Assembly: GCF_020911945.1 (NCBI RefSeq)
Contig: NZ_CP087135.1
Span: 992,001-1,056,000 of the forward strand
Length of the DNA stretch: 64,000 bases
From: Flavobacterium galactosidilyticum
GTDB lineage: Bacteria; Bacteroidota; Bacteroidia; Flavobacteriales; Flavobacteriaceae
Direction: 5' to 3'
In this document: one piece after another, positions 51,240 through 58,544 of the stretch
How positions within the stretch are numbered: position 1 is the first letter of the stretch
How the letters are laid out: every line of letters starts with the position of its first letter
Made by a program: the position numbers and the translations under genes
Notes under the pieces: model-generated
Databases searched by the model: none
The model's input: only the letters and a program-made list of their open reading frames with translations
Told to the model about the DNA's origin: nothing

Positions 51240-51259
51240 AGACGCGATAAATCGCGTCT
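51240..51259. repeat. GACGCGAT hairpin repeat between gmk and yicC
   Basis: A 9-bp perfect stem AGACGCGAT / ATCGCGTCT around AA (51240-51259), in otherwise AT-rich sequence. I recall this word (GAGACGCGAT) from many flavobacterial intergenic regions. It is too short and lacks a T-run to be a certain terminator, so I call it a dispersed repeat. Confidence 0.55.
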
Positions 51260-51266
51260 CTAAATG

Positions 51267-52127
51267 TTACAATACGTTTAAAACTTGTTCTTTTATTTTT
51301 TCCAATTCGTCTTTCATTTGAACGACTAATTTCTGCATTTGGGCATGATTTGATTTAGAGCCCATGGTGTTGATCTCACGACCCATTTCTTGAGTAATAA
51401 AACCTAATTTTCTACCATTAGCTTCGGTTCCGTTGATCGTCTCTAGGAAATAATCCAGATGATTGGTCAAACGTACTTTTTCTTCAGTGATGTCTAATTT
51501 TTCTAAATAATAAATCAATTCTTGTTCAAAACGATTTTCATCTACGTTTACTTTTAGTTCGGCAATAGCAGTTTGCAAACGGTCTTTAATCGCTTGAACA
51601 CGTTCTGGATCAAGTGCTAAAGCATCGTTCATATATTGACGTATATTGCCAATTCGCAATTGAAATTCTTTTTCTAACGACATTCCTTCATCTCTTCTGA
51701 AAGTCAAAATGTTTTGTAGCGCTTCTTCGATAACGGTTTGAATTTGTATCCAGTCGTTTTCGTCTATTTCATCGCGTTCTACTTTCATAGTATCTGGCAT
51801 GCGAATCGCCATTTTCATTAATTCAGTTTCATCAGCATCAGCATATACTTCTCGCAGCTGATTGATATATCCTTTTACGATTGGTACATTCACTTTTGTA
51901 GAAGTCTGTTCAGCAGTACTTTCGATAAAAATAGAAAAATCAACTTTTCCTCTTTCTAGTTTTAAAGCAATTTGGTTGCGTAAACCCAATTCCATTTCGC
52001 GGTAAAGCGAAGGCATTCTTACATTTAGATCTAAACCTTTACTGTTTAAAGATTTTACTTCTACTGTTATTTTTTTGGATGGTAATTGCAAAGTAGCTTT
52101 CCCAAAACCTGTCATCGATTGTATCAT
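51267..52127 (-). CDS. yicC: YicC family protein (endoribonuclease-like)
   Basis: A 286-residue YicC-family protein. The family ends are clear: MIQSMTGFGKATLQL at the start and LGFITQEMGREINTMGSKS near the end, followed by KLVVQMKDELEKIKEQVLNV. YicC has been described as an endoribonuclease acting on small RNAs; its partner gmk is encoded 122 bases downstream, an association seen in many bacteria. Length is typical. Confidence 0.95.
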   Translation of the reverse strand: MIQSMTGFGKATLQLPSKKITVEVKSLNSKGLDLNVRMPSLYREMELGLRNQIALKLERGKVDFSIFIESTAEQTSTKVNVPIVKGYINQLREVYADADETELMKMAIRMPDTMKVERDEIDENDWIQIQTVIEEALQNILTFRRDEGMSLEKEFQLRIGNIRQYMNDALALDPERVQAIKDRLQTAIAELKVNVDENRFEQELIYYLEKLDITEEKVRLTNHLDYFLETINGTEANGRKLGFITQEMGREINTMGSKSNHAQMQKLVVQMKDELEKIKEQVLNVL

Positions 52128-52146
52128 ATAATTTTCTAAAAGAGGG

Positions 52147-52154
52147 CAAAGATA
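52147..52154 (-). promoter_or_regulatory. Promoter -7 element for yicC
   Basis: On the minus strand TATCTTTG matches TAnnTTTG, 19 bases before the yicC ATG at 52127. No well-spaced TTG upstream. Confidence 0.4.
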
Positions 52155-52231
52155 GTAAAAAGTGGTCAGTGCTCAGTTGTTAGTAGTCAGTTTGGGTATA
52201 GCAACTTGCTTTTATTGCTAAAAATAGCAAA

Positions 52232-53119
52232 TTACTCAACACTCTTTTTCTGCGTTACTAAGTAAACTCCAATAAATATAAGCAATGCCGAAATAATCTT
52301 GACTACACTCAACTCATCTTTTCCTAAACCTATAGCAAAAATAGTCGCAAACAAAGGTTGTAGATAAATAAAAACCGCTACTGTTGTGGGTTTTAGTTCT
52401 TTCATTGAAAGCAAATTCAGTAGATAGGTCAAGAAAGTTGATATGACGACTACGAAAACTATTTTCCAAGAAATTGTAACAGGAATTGCAGACCAATTAA
52501 CAGCGTCAAATTGGCTCCAGCCAAAAGGTAAAACCATAATAAAACCGAATAAATAAATCCATTTTACAAAGCTAAAAGCATTGTATTTATCCATTAATTT
52601 CTTGACGATAATCAGATAGAAGCCATAAGAAATAGCATTGACTAAAACTAGGAAATTTCCCAATCCAGCATTAGTAGCGCTGCCAATCGATTTTCCGTAA
52701 AGAATAAGAAAAGCAGTTCCAATTAATCCTAAAATGATTCCAAAAACCATTCTGCTCTTCATTCGTTCTTTCATTATAATTGCCGAAAGTGCTAGTACAA
52801 TCATAGGCGTCGAAACCATAATTACGGCTGCCGAAATAGGTGAGGTAAGACTCAATCCTTTGAAAAAAGTAAGCATGATAAAAGCTACGCCAAAGAATGC
52901 TGCTGCTATAATTCGAGGAAAATCCTGGAGTGCAATTTTTTCTTTCGGCATAAAAAGCCAAACTAGCCAAAATAAAAGCACAGAGCCGCCAGCACGTAGC
53001 AAAATAAAACCGTACGCATCAATGTACAAGGGCATGACATCTTTGGCAATGGTAAACGTAACACCGTATATTATAGAAACAATTGTGGCGCCAATCAGTG
53101 CCAGATTTCTTTTACTCAT
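52232..53119 (-). CDS. DMT/EamA family transporter
   Basis: A 295-residue integral membrane protein with ten hydrophobic helices in the two-fold EamA repeat of drug/metabolite transporters (first repeat about 5-135, second about 150-285, e.g. AVIMVSTPMIVLALSAIIM and TTVAVFIYLQPLFATIFAIG). Substrates of this family are metabolites or drugs and cannot be predicted from sequence. It ends with a cytosolic KKSVE tail. Its start overlaps the stop of the ArsC-like gene by 8 bases, so the two are translationally coupled. Confidence 0.92.
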   Translation of the reverse strand: MSKRNLALIGATIVSIIYGVTFTIAKDVMPLYIDAYGFILLRAGGSVLLFWLVWLFMPKEKIALQDFPRIIAAAFFGVAFIMLTFFKGLSLTSPISAAVIMVSTPMIVLALSAIIMKERMKSRMVFGIILGLIGTAFLILYGKSIGSATNAGLGNFLVLVNAISYGFYLIIVKKLMDKYNAFSFVKWIYLFGFIMVLPFGWSQFDAVNWSAIPVTISWKIVFVVVISTFLTYLLNLLSMKELKPTTVAVFIYLQPLFATIFAIGLGKDELSVVKIISALLIFIGVYLVTQKKSVE

Positions 53120-53468
53120 CAGCTAAAGCAAGCATTACTTGGTGCATATTTTGTTGTGTGTTACCAATGTAGATTTTTTTATTGATAATGAAAACAGGAC
53201 GACTCAAAAACGTGTAATGCTCCAGAATGTACTTTTTGTAATCATCTTCAGTCAACGACTTATTTTTTAAATCCATCGATTTGTACAACTGTGCTTTTTT
53301 GCTAAAAAGTGCTTCGTAACTTCCAGAAAGTTCGTGCATTTGCTCTAATTCGGTAACGGTAATGGGATCTTGTTTGATGTCACGAAACTTAAAATCATGA
53401 TTTTTAGGTAATGATTTTATGATTTTTCTACAAGTGTCGCAAGAAGCGAGATAGTATATAATGTCCAT
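53112..53468 (-). CDS. ArsC/Spx family thioredoxin-like protein
   Basis: A 118-residue thioredoxin-fold protein of the ArsC/Spx/YffB group. The redox motif is CDTC (C10, C13, in YYLASCDTCRKI), as in Spx-like proteins; true arsenate reductases of the ArsC class usually have one N-terminal cysteine with GNC. The rest (FRDIKQDPIT, LTEDDYKKYILEHYTFLSRPVFI with the conserved RP) matches the family. It may act as a reductase or RNA-polymerase regulator; I cannot decide. It is coupled to the EamA gene. Confidence 0.85.
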   Translation of the reverse strand: MDIIYYLASCDTCRKIIKSLPKNHDFKFRDIKQDPITVTELEQMHELSGSYEALFSKKAQLYKSMDLKNKSLTEDDYKKYILEHYTFLSRPVFIINKKIYIGNTQQNMHQVMLALADE

Positions 53469-53571
53469 AGTAAGGTAGTTTTCTTCGTGTAAAGGAAAAT
53501 TATTTAATTCGGAAAATGTCTAGTTTTCTCTAAAAGTTCTAGGCCGGTGTCAAGTGATACGTATAATTTTT

Positions 53572-53602
53572 TTTTAGGAGCTATTCCCGCTATACATTTC
53601 CA
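53572..53602 (-). repeat. Partial copy of the dispersed intergenic repeat
   Basis: TTTAGGAGCTATTCCCGC and the following bases match the left end of the 25653-25734 repeat. The other end is missing, so this copy is truncated. It sits in the 166-base gap between the ArsC-like gene and the DUF3298-like gene. Confidence 0.5.
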
Positions 53603-53634
53603 TTTCTGTCACGGTTAGGACATAGAGCGTATCG

Positions 53635-54378
53635 TTATTTAATCAGTAAAAATTCATTCACTTCTGTGTAAGGCAATAACAATTCCTTTGTTCCATCGGC
53701 ATACGATGCTACTTCGTACGAGTTGTAGTAAAGAAGCAATCCATTGTCAGTAAAGAAAATATTTTGTGGTAAATGAAATTTTTCTTTCTCGAACATTAAA
53801 CCAGTAGAGTTGATAGATTTTGGAGAAGGGATTTTATATTTAGCTCTGAATTTTTTTTCGGCGAAAGCCTTGAAAACTTCTCTATCTTTGAATAATTGAT
53901 TGTTTGAAATTGACTTTCCAGTAGTGGGATTAAATAATAAGGAGCGCAAACCTTGATAGCCGTGTGCGCCGCCAGTGTAAGTGTAATGGTTGATTTCGAT
54001 ATTCAATACATTTTCAGATTGGTAAATTACGCTTGCTTTCACATCAGCTTCCCAACCAAATTTATCATTTGGAAAATCTTTCTGAAGTTTTTCGTAAGAA
54101 TTGATAAATGAAGTCAATAATCCATTGTAATCTTTTGCAGTATATGGTTTCTCCCCAAAATAAATAATCTCTTTTAATACCGAAAATACTTTTTTATTAA
54201 TACTATCAGCTACAACTGCGACACCATTTGCAACGGGTATTTTTACACTAATAGATGGACAATTCTCAGTACAAGGTAAAGTTGTTTTTTTTTGATAAGA
54301 TTCGTCTTCAAAAACCAATTCGTTCGAACATTGTGCTACTGATAAAAGTAGTAGAGTGTAAATTATAAAGTATTTCAT
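53635..54378 (-). CDS. DUF3298/DUF4163 domain lipoprotein
   Basis: A 247-residue exported protein. The signal ends LSVAQC, a plausible lipobox (Cys at residue 17). The mature part has the two-domain layout of RsiV-type proteins: the DUF4163 region (about 40-130) and the DUF3298 region (about 140-240) with the characteristic YTGGAHGYQGL and LFNPTTGKSISNNQLF. Family members bind lysozyme or act as envelope-stress proteins in some bacteria; here the role is unknown. I start at the ATG at 54378; a longer frame would begin at a TTG in the -7 promoter element. Confidence 0.85.
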   Translation of the reverse strand: MKYFIIYTLLLLSVAQCSNELVFEDESYQKKTTLPCTENCPSISVKIPVANGVAVVADSINKKVFSVLKEIIYFGEKPYTAKDYNGLLTSFINSYEKLQKDFPNDKFGWEADVKASVIYQSENVLNIEINHYTYTGGAHGYQGLRSLLFNPTTGKSISNNQLFKDREVFKAFAEKKFRAKYKIPSPKSINSTGLMFEKEKFHLPQNIFFTDNGLLLYYNSYEVASYADGTKELLLPYTEVNEFLLIK

Positions 54379-54399
54379 GTCAAAAATGTTAATTAAAAA

Positions 54400-54432
54400 C
54401 AAAGGTACTTACTAGTTTCTTGGTTAGACAAA
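54400..54432 (-). promoter_or_regulatory. Promoter of the DUF3298-like gene
   Basis: On the minus strand TTTG (54429-54432) is followed after 21 bases by TACCTTTG (54400-54407), a full consensus promoter, 21 bases from the ATG at 54378. It overlaps the opposite promoter. Confidence 0.65.
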
Positions 54433-54449
54433 ATTAAACGGTAAATTTG
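54420..54449 (+). promoter_or_regulatory. Promoter of the trans-sulfuration gene
   Basis: TTG (54420-54422) is followed after 19 bases by TAAATTTG (54442-54449), 29 bases before the ATG at 54479. Its -33 element lies inside the spacer of the minus-strand promoter. Confidence 0.65.
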
Positions 54450-54478
54450 TAAAACATTTTTGCATAAAAATTCAAGAT

Positions 54479-55624
54479 ATGAAATTCAATACTAAAGTTA
54501 TTCATGGTGGTCAACATCACGATCCAAGTACAGGAGCGGTTATGCCTCCCGTTTATCAAACATCAACATTTGTACAAACAAGTCCTGGACAACCTTTAAA
54601 TCCAGATTATGAATATAGTAGAGCTGCAAATCCAACTAGGAGCGCGTTAGAAAATGCCCTAGCAAGTATAGAAAACGGCACAAGAGGCCTTGCCTTTTCT
54701 TCAGGATTAGCGGCTACTGATTGTGTTTTGCGTTCGTTCAAATCAGGTGATGAAATTATTGCTATGGATGATTTATATGGCGGAACATACAGAATGTTTA
54801 CCCGTATCTATAAAGATTCTGGTGTCAAATTTCATTTTGTAGATATGAATGATCTGGATAAATTCAAGTCATTAATTAATGAAAATACCAAATTAGTTTG
54901 GGTAGAAACGCCTACTAATCCTTTAATGAAATTAGCAGATATTCAAGAAATTGCTAAAATTACAAAGGAAAATAAAATCCTTTTTGCAGTTGATAATACC
55001 TTCGCAACACCTTATTTACAAAAACCATTAGATCTAGGAGCTGATATCGTTATGCATTCGGCTACTAAATATTTAGGTGGACATTCTGATGTTATTGCTG
55101 GAGCTTTGATCGTAAAAGACGAAGCGCTTGGAGAACAATTGCATTTTCAGCAATTTGCAACTGGTGCTACATTAGGACCTATGGATAGTTTTTTAGTTTT
55201 AAGAGGAATTAAAACCTTGCATTTGCGTGTGGAAAGACATTGCGAAAATGGGGCTAAAGTGGTTGAGTTTCTAAACAATCATCCAAAAGTTAAAACCGTA
55301 TATTATCCTGGATTACCAAGTCATCCGTACCATGAAATTGCAAAAAAACAAATGAGCGGTTTTGGTGGAATGGTCTCTTTTACTTTTGTTTCAGGCACAA
55401 AAGAAGAGGCTGTTAAGTTCCTTGAGAAACTTAAAGTATTCACTTTAGCAGAATCTTTAGGCGGAGTAGAATCATTAGCAAATCATCCTGCTTTGATGAC
55501 ACACGCATCAATTCCAGAAGATAAACGAAAAGAAGTTGGAATCACAGACGATCTGGTTCGATTAAGCGTGGGTATTGAAGATGCTACCGATTTAGTAGAA
55601 GATTTAAAACAAGCATTAGCTTAA
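54479..55624 (+). CDS. Cystathionine gamma-synthase/lyase family PLP enzyme
   Basis: A 381-residue enzyme of the Cys/Met metabolism PLP family. The PLP lysine is K197 in HSATKYLGGHSDV, with YSRAANPTRSALE, FSSGLAATD and LAESLGGVESLANHPALMTHAS typical of cystathionine gamma-synthases and gamma-lyases (the two are not separable by sequence alone). It makes or breaks cystathionine in the transfer between cysteine and homocysteine. A clean terminator follows. Homologous genes in Flavobacterium are often annotated as gamma-synthase (metB). Confidence 0.93.
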   Translation: MKFNTKVIHGGQHHDPSTGAVMPPVYQTSTFVQTSPGQPLNPDYEYSRAANPTRSALENALASIENGTRGLAFSSGLAATDCVLRSFKSGDEIIAMDDLYGGTYRMFTRIYKDSGVKFHFVDMNDLDKFKSLINENTKLVWVETPTNPLMKLADIQEIAKITKENKILFAVDNTFATPYLQKPLDLGADIVMHSATKYLGGHSDVIAGALIVKDEALGEQLHFQQFATGATLGPMDSFLVLRGIKTLHLRVERHCENGAKVVEFLNNHPKVKTVYYPGLPSHPYHEIAKKQMSGFGGMVSFTFVSGTKEEAVKFLEKLKVFTLAESLGGVESLANHPALMTHASIPEDKRKEVGITDDLVRLSVGIEDATDLVEDLKQALA

Positions 55625-55645
55625 AAATGAATCTCAAACAAATTA

Positions 55646-55686
55646 AAACCCCAATTCTACATTATTTAAGAATTGGGGTTTATTAT
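55646..55686. terminator. Bidirectional terminator
   Basis: A 13-bp perfect stem AAACCCCAATTCT (55646-55658) / AGAATTGGGGTTT (55669-55681) with a 10-base loop, with A/T tails on both sides, between the converging trans-sulfuration gene and the barrel gene. Confidence 0.85.
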
Positions 55687-55710
55687 TATTATAATTACGT
55701 ACTAAATAGG

Positions 55711-56511
55711 CTATTGTAAATAATAGATATAGCCAACATTAAACCAAACTAACCAATCATTAGCTTTGTTTTCTTTGTATATATCTGGATTAGGATTTAA
55801 ACCATCAACCCAGTTGGAAAAGAAATACTGAGCTCTTAAATCAATCATTAAATCGGATAATGGCGTGAGTTTATAACGAGTTCCTATACTAGAAACGACT
55901 GACCATACGGCGCCGCTTTCAGTTGAATAACCATGAAGACGACCCTCCGATGGGGTTAAATATTTTGGAAATGTCGTTAAGGAAGTACCTAATGGACCTA
56001 AAGTTGATGATGCCTTAGCATTATAGTAACTGAGCTGACCTCCAAGGCTTACAAATGGTGCTAAGCTACCTACAGTTACACTAAAATCACGAATGCTAAG
56101 AGGGAAAAATTCAAGCTGAACTCCTAGGTTTGTTACGGCAGTGCTTCCATGCATTGATCGTAACTGTATACCACCAAGAGTATTTTTTTCTGATTCAGGA
56201 CCAAAATGATGTAATTCGGTTTTATTATATGATAGTTCTGATCTTAGTTTGAAATGGTCGTTAAAATAAGTATCTTGTGTGTAGCAATTACAATCAGCCT
56301 TATAGGAAAAGTTTAAGTAGTGAATAATTCCAATGCCAATTCCTGTATTTCCAGCGTTTGTTGAAAGGTCATAACGTTCTCCATAATCAGACTGAAATGC
56401 AATAGGGCCGGCAATAATTCCTACTTCATGGGAGAAACCACCGAATTGAGCGACTAAATTATTTGAAAACCCAATAAAAATTAGTGAAAAGAGTGTTAGT
56501 TTCTTGATCAT
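55711..56511 (-). CDS. THC0290_0291-like outer-membrane barrel protein
   Basis: A 266-residue exported protein with signal peptide (MIKKLTLFSLIFIGFSNNLVAQ). The mature part has barrel-type strands, a pair of cysteines near residue 80 (ADCNCYTQDTYFNDHFKLRSELSY) and ends with aromatic residues (VGYIYYLQ). The HEVGIIAGPIAFQSDYGER opening is one I recall from the flavobacterial family named THC0290_0291. Function unknown, likely outer membrane. It has its own -7 element (56538-56545, TATATTTG on the minus strand). Confidence 0.8.
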   Translation of the reverse strand: MIKKLTLFSLIFIGFSNNLVAQFGGFSHEVGIIAGPIAFQSDYGERYDLSTNAGNTGIGIGIIHYLNFSYKADCNCYTQDTYFNDHFKLRSELSYNKTELHHFGPESEKNTLGGIQLRSMHGSTAVTNLGVQLEFFPLSIRDFSVTVGSLAPFVSLGGQLSYYNAKASSTLGPLGTSLTTFPKYLTPSEGRLHGYSTESGAVWSVVSSIGTRYKLTPLSDLMIDLRAQYFFSNWVDGLNPNPDIYKENKANDWLVWFNVGYIYYLQ

Positions 56512-56537
56512 TAGGTCTTAAAATTTTCAAATCAATA

Positions 56538-56545
56538 CAAATATA
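56538..56545 (-). promoter_or_regulatory. Promoter -7 element for the barrel gene
   Basis: On the minus strand TATATTTG matches TAnnTTTG, 26 bases before the ATG at 56511. No -33 TTG at normal spacing. Confidence 0.4.
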
Positions 56546-56733
56546 TAAAAACAACATTCATATAAAAATAAAATAAATTTAAAATAATTGCACAAGTTCG
56601 TATTTGGTTGCGAATTTATTAGTAAAAAGCTATAAAAATGTCTATTTGGAGTATAATTCTTTATGAATTCTTAATATAAAGATAATTCTAATGATATGAT
56701 AAAAAAAAACGGAGTGTGAATATTTTATAAATG

Positions 56734-56741
56734 TATATTTG
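56734..56741 (+). promoter_or_regulatory. Promoter -7 element for the first glutamate dehydrogenase gene
   Basis: TATATTTG matches TAnnTTTG, 45 bases before the ATG at 56787. No TTG at normal spacing is seen, which may suggest dependence on an activator. Confidence 0.45.
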
Positions 56742-56752
56742 TTATCTATTAC

Positions 56753-56764
56753 GAAATCGATTTC
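56753..56764 (+). promoter_or_regulatory. Palindrome GAAATCGATTTC in the gdh leader
   Basis: A perfect 12-base palindrome lies between the predicted transcription start and the ATG of the first glutamate dehydrogenase gene. Its position suits a repressor operator. I did not see a copy before the second gene. Confidence 0.35.
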
Positions 56765-56786
56765 TTAATTTAAAATAGTATAGTCT

Positions 56787-58130
56787 ATGTTACTAAAAAT
56801 AAATGATTTTATGGCTCAAGTTGAAGCTAAGAATCCGAATGAACCTGAATTCATTCAAGCAGTTAGAGAATTTGCAGAAACTGTAATTCCCTTTATTGCA
56901 GAACAAAAAAAATACGACGGAAAAAATCTTTTGCTAAGAATAGTAGAGCCAGAACGTTCTATTATATTTCGTGTTCCATGGGTTGATGATAAAGGGGAGA
57001 TCCAAGTAAATAGAGGTTTTAGAATACAAATGAACTCTGCAATTGGACCTTACAAAGGTGGAATTCGTTTTCATCATACAGTAAATTTATCGGTGCTTAA
57101 GTTTTTAGCATTTGAACAAGTGTTCAAGAATAGTTTGACTACTTTGCCTATGGGCGGAGGAAAAGGAGGATCTGACTTTGATCCACAAGGAAAATCTGAT
57201 GGGGAAGTGATGCGTTTTTGTCAATCCTTTATGACTGAGTTGTGCAGACATATCGGCCCGCAATTAGATGTTCCTGCGGGAGACATTGGTGTTGGAGCAA
57301 GAGAAATTGGTTATTTATTTGGTCAATATAAAAGAATCAGAAATGAATTTACTGGTGTTTTAACTGGAAAAGGATTGGCTTATGGAGGTTCTTTGATTAG
57401 GCCTGAAGCTACTGGATATGGAGTGGTTTATTTTACAGAACAAATGTTACAAACTATTGGTCAAAGTATTAAAGGTAAAAGAGTTGCTATATCAGGATTT
57501 GGTAATGTAGCTTGGGGAGTTGCTTTGAAAGTAAACGATCTTGGCGGGAAAGTTGTTACGATTTCAGGACCTGATGGATACATTTATGATGAAGAAGGTA
57601 TTTCAGGAGAGAAAATTGATTTCATGGTCGAGATGAGAGGTCGAGGAGATAATCGAGTGGAAGCCTATTTAGAAAGATATCCACATGCAGTTTTCCATAA
57701 AGGAAAAAGTGTTTGGGAAGTGAAGGTAGATGTTGCAATCCCTTGTGCTACTCAAAATGAGCTACATGAGGAAGATGCTAAAAAATTGATCGCTAATGGT
57801 GTTATCTGTGTTACTGAAGCAGCTAATATGCCAAGTACATTAGGCGCAATTAAAGAATTCCTAAACGCAAAAGTGCTTTTTGCGCCGGGTAAAGCTGCAA
57901 ATGCAGGTGGTGTAGCAGCTTCAGGATTAGAGATGACTCAAAACTCTATTCGTTTGAACTGGACTAGTGAGGAAGTAGATACTAGATTAAAAGAAATAAT
58001 GGTTGGTATCCATAATCAATGTAAAACATATGGCGCAGATGGTGAAGGCTATGTAAACTATGTAAAAGGAGCTAATATTGCCGGCTTTGTAAAAGTTGCT
58101 GATGCAATGCTTGCTCAAGGAGTGGTGTAA
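56787..58130 (+). CDS. Glutamate dehydrogenase, predicted NAD-dependent
   Basis: A 447-residue hexameric-type glutamate dehydrogenase (bacterial 450-residue class). Substrate-domain motifs include MNSAIGPYKGGIRFH, PMGGGKGGSDFDP and PAGDIGVGAREIGYLFG. The cofactor domain begins GFGNVAWG, with Phe at 238, and has SGPDGYIYDEEG with Pro at 262 and Asp at 263. These are the residues at the same numbers in the NAD-specific Clostridium symbiosum enzyme, where changing F238 and P262 to Ser moves preference to NADP. I therefore predict NAD use and a catabolic role (glutamate to 2-oxoglutarate and ammonia). It is followed by a terminator and then a paralogue. Confidence 0.93.
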   Translation: MLLKINDFMAQVEAKNPNEPEFIQAVREFAETVIPFIAEQKKYDGKNLLLRIVEPERSIIFRVPWVDDKGEIQVNRGFRIQMNSAIGPYKGGIRFHHTVNLSVLKFLAFEQVFKNSLTTLPMGGGKGGSDFDPQGKSDGEVMRFCQSFMTELCRHIGPQLDVPAGDIGVGAREIGYLFGQYKRIRNEFTGVLTGKGLAYGGSLIRPEATGYGVVYFTEQMLQTIGQSIKGKRVAISGFGNVAWGVALKVNDLGGKVVTISGPDGYIYDEEGISGEKIDFMVEMRGRGDNRVEAYLERYPHAVFHKGKSVWEVKVDVAIPCATQNELHEEDAKKLIANGVICVTEAANMPSTLGAIKEFLNAKVLFAPGKAANAGGVAASGLEMTQNSIRLNWTSEEVDTRLKEIMVGIHNQCKTYGADGEGYVNYVKGANIAGFVKVADAMLAQGVV

Positions 58131-58155
58131 AATACTTGCTTTAAATTTTAAAATT

Positions 58156-58189
58156 AACCTTCTGTCATTTTTATGTCAGAAGGTTTTTT
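58156..58189 (+). terminator. Terminator of the first glutamate dehydrogenase gene
   Basis: A 9-bp stem AACCTTCTG (58156-58164) / CAGAAGGTT (58177-58185), extended inward by CAT/ATG, is followed by TTTT. Confidence 0.8.
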
Positions 58190-58465
58190 GATTAATAGAA
58201 TGTTGTAGCAGAAATTTTTAATAGATGATTTTGAAAATTATTTTCTCCCGTAATGTTTTCCTGAGTAAGTATTGGAAAATGCGATTGAGAAGTAGTTTTT
58301 AAAAGAATTTAATTGCTTTTTTCCTCTTTTTTATTGTAAATATCGGCGCAGTCGATCGATGGTTTTTACGAAATTCTCAAATTACGCTGTTTGAATTGTT
58401 CTTTAAAATAAATTTGATAGCTGTTAATTAATGAATAGGGAATTCTTTTAGTAAAACAAAAATAA

Positions 58466-58497
58466 ATTGTCATTTTTTTGATTGTAGCTTACCTTTG
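58466..58497 (+). promoter_or_regulatory. Promoter of the second glutamate dehydrogenase gene
   Basis: ATTG (58466-58469) is followed after 20 bases by TACCTTTG (58490-58497), a full consensus promoter, 48 bases before the ATG at 58545. It differs from the first gene's promoter, which lacks a -33 element, so the two genes are probably regulated separately. Confidence 0.7.
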
Positions 58498-58544
58498 TAA
58501 ATCTAAGAAATGATTTTTTTACAACGTTTATAATCCCTATTACC

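Larger units (their letters stand above)
58131..58544 (+). other. 414-base gap between the two glutamate dehydrogenase genes
   Basis: It holds the terminator of the first gene (58156-58189) and the promoter of the second (58466-58497). The middle (about 58200-58460) is AT-rich with no frame or hairpin that I can support, apart from a short GC-richer patch near 58343-58365 (TCGGCGCAGTCGATCGATGG). Confidence 0.6.

Noticed and set aside
53112..53468. Arsenate resistance operon
   Set aside because: The ArsC-like protein has a CxxC motif of the Spx/YffB type and its neighbour is an EamA transporter; no arsR, arsB or acr3 gene is present.
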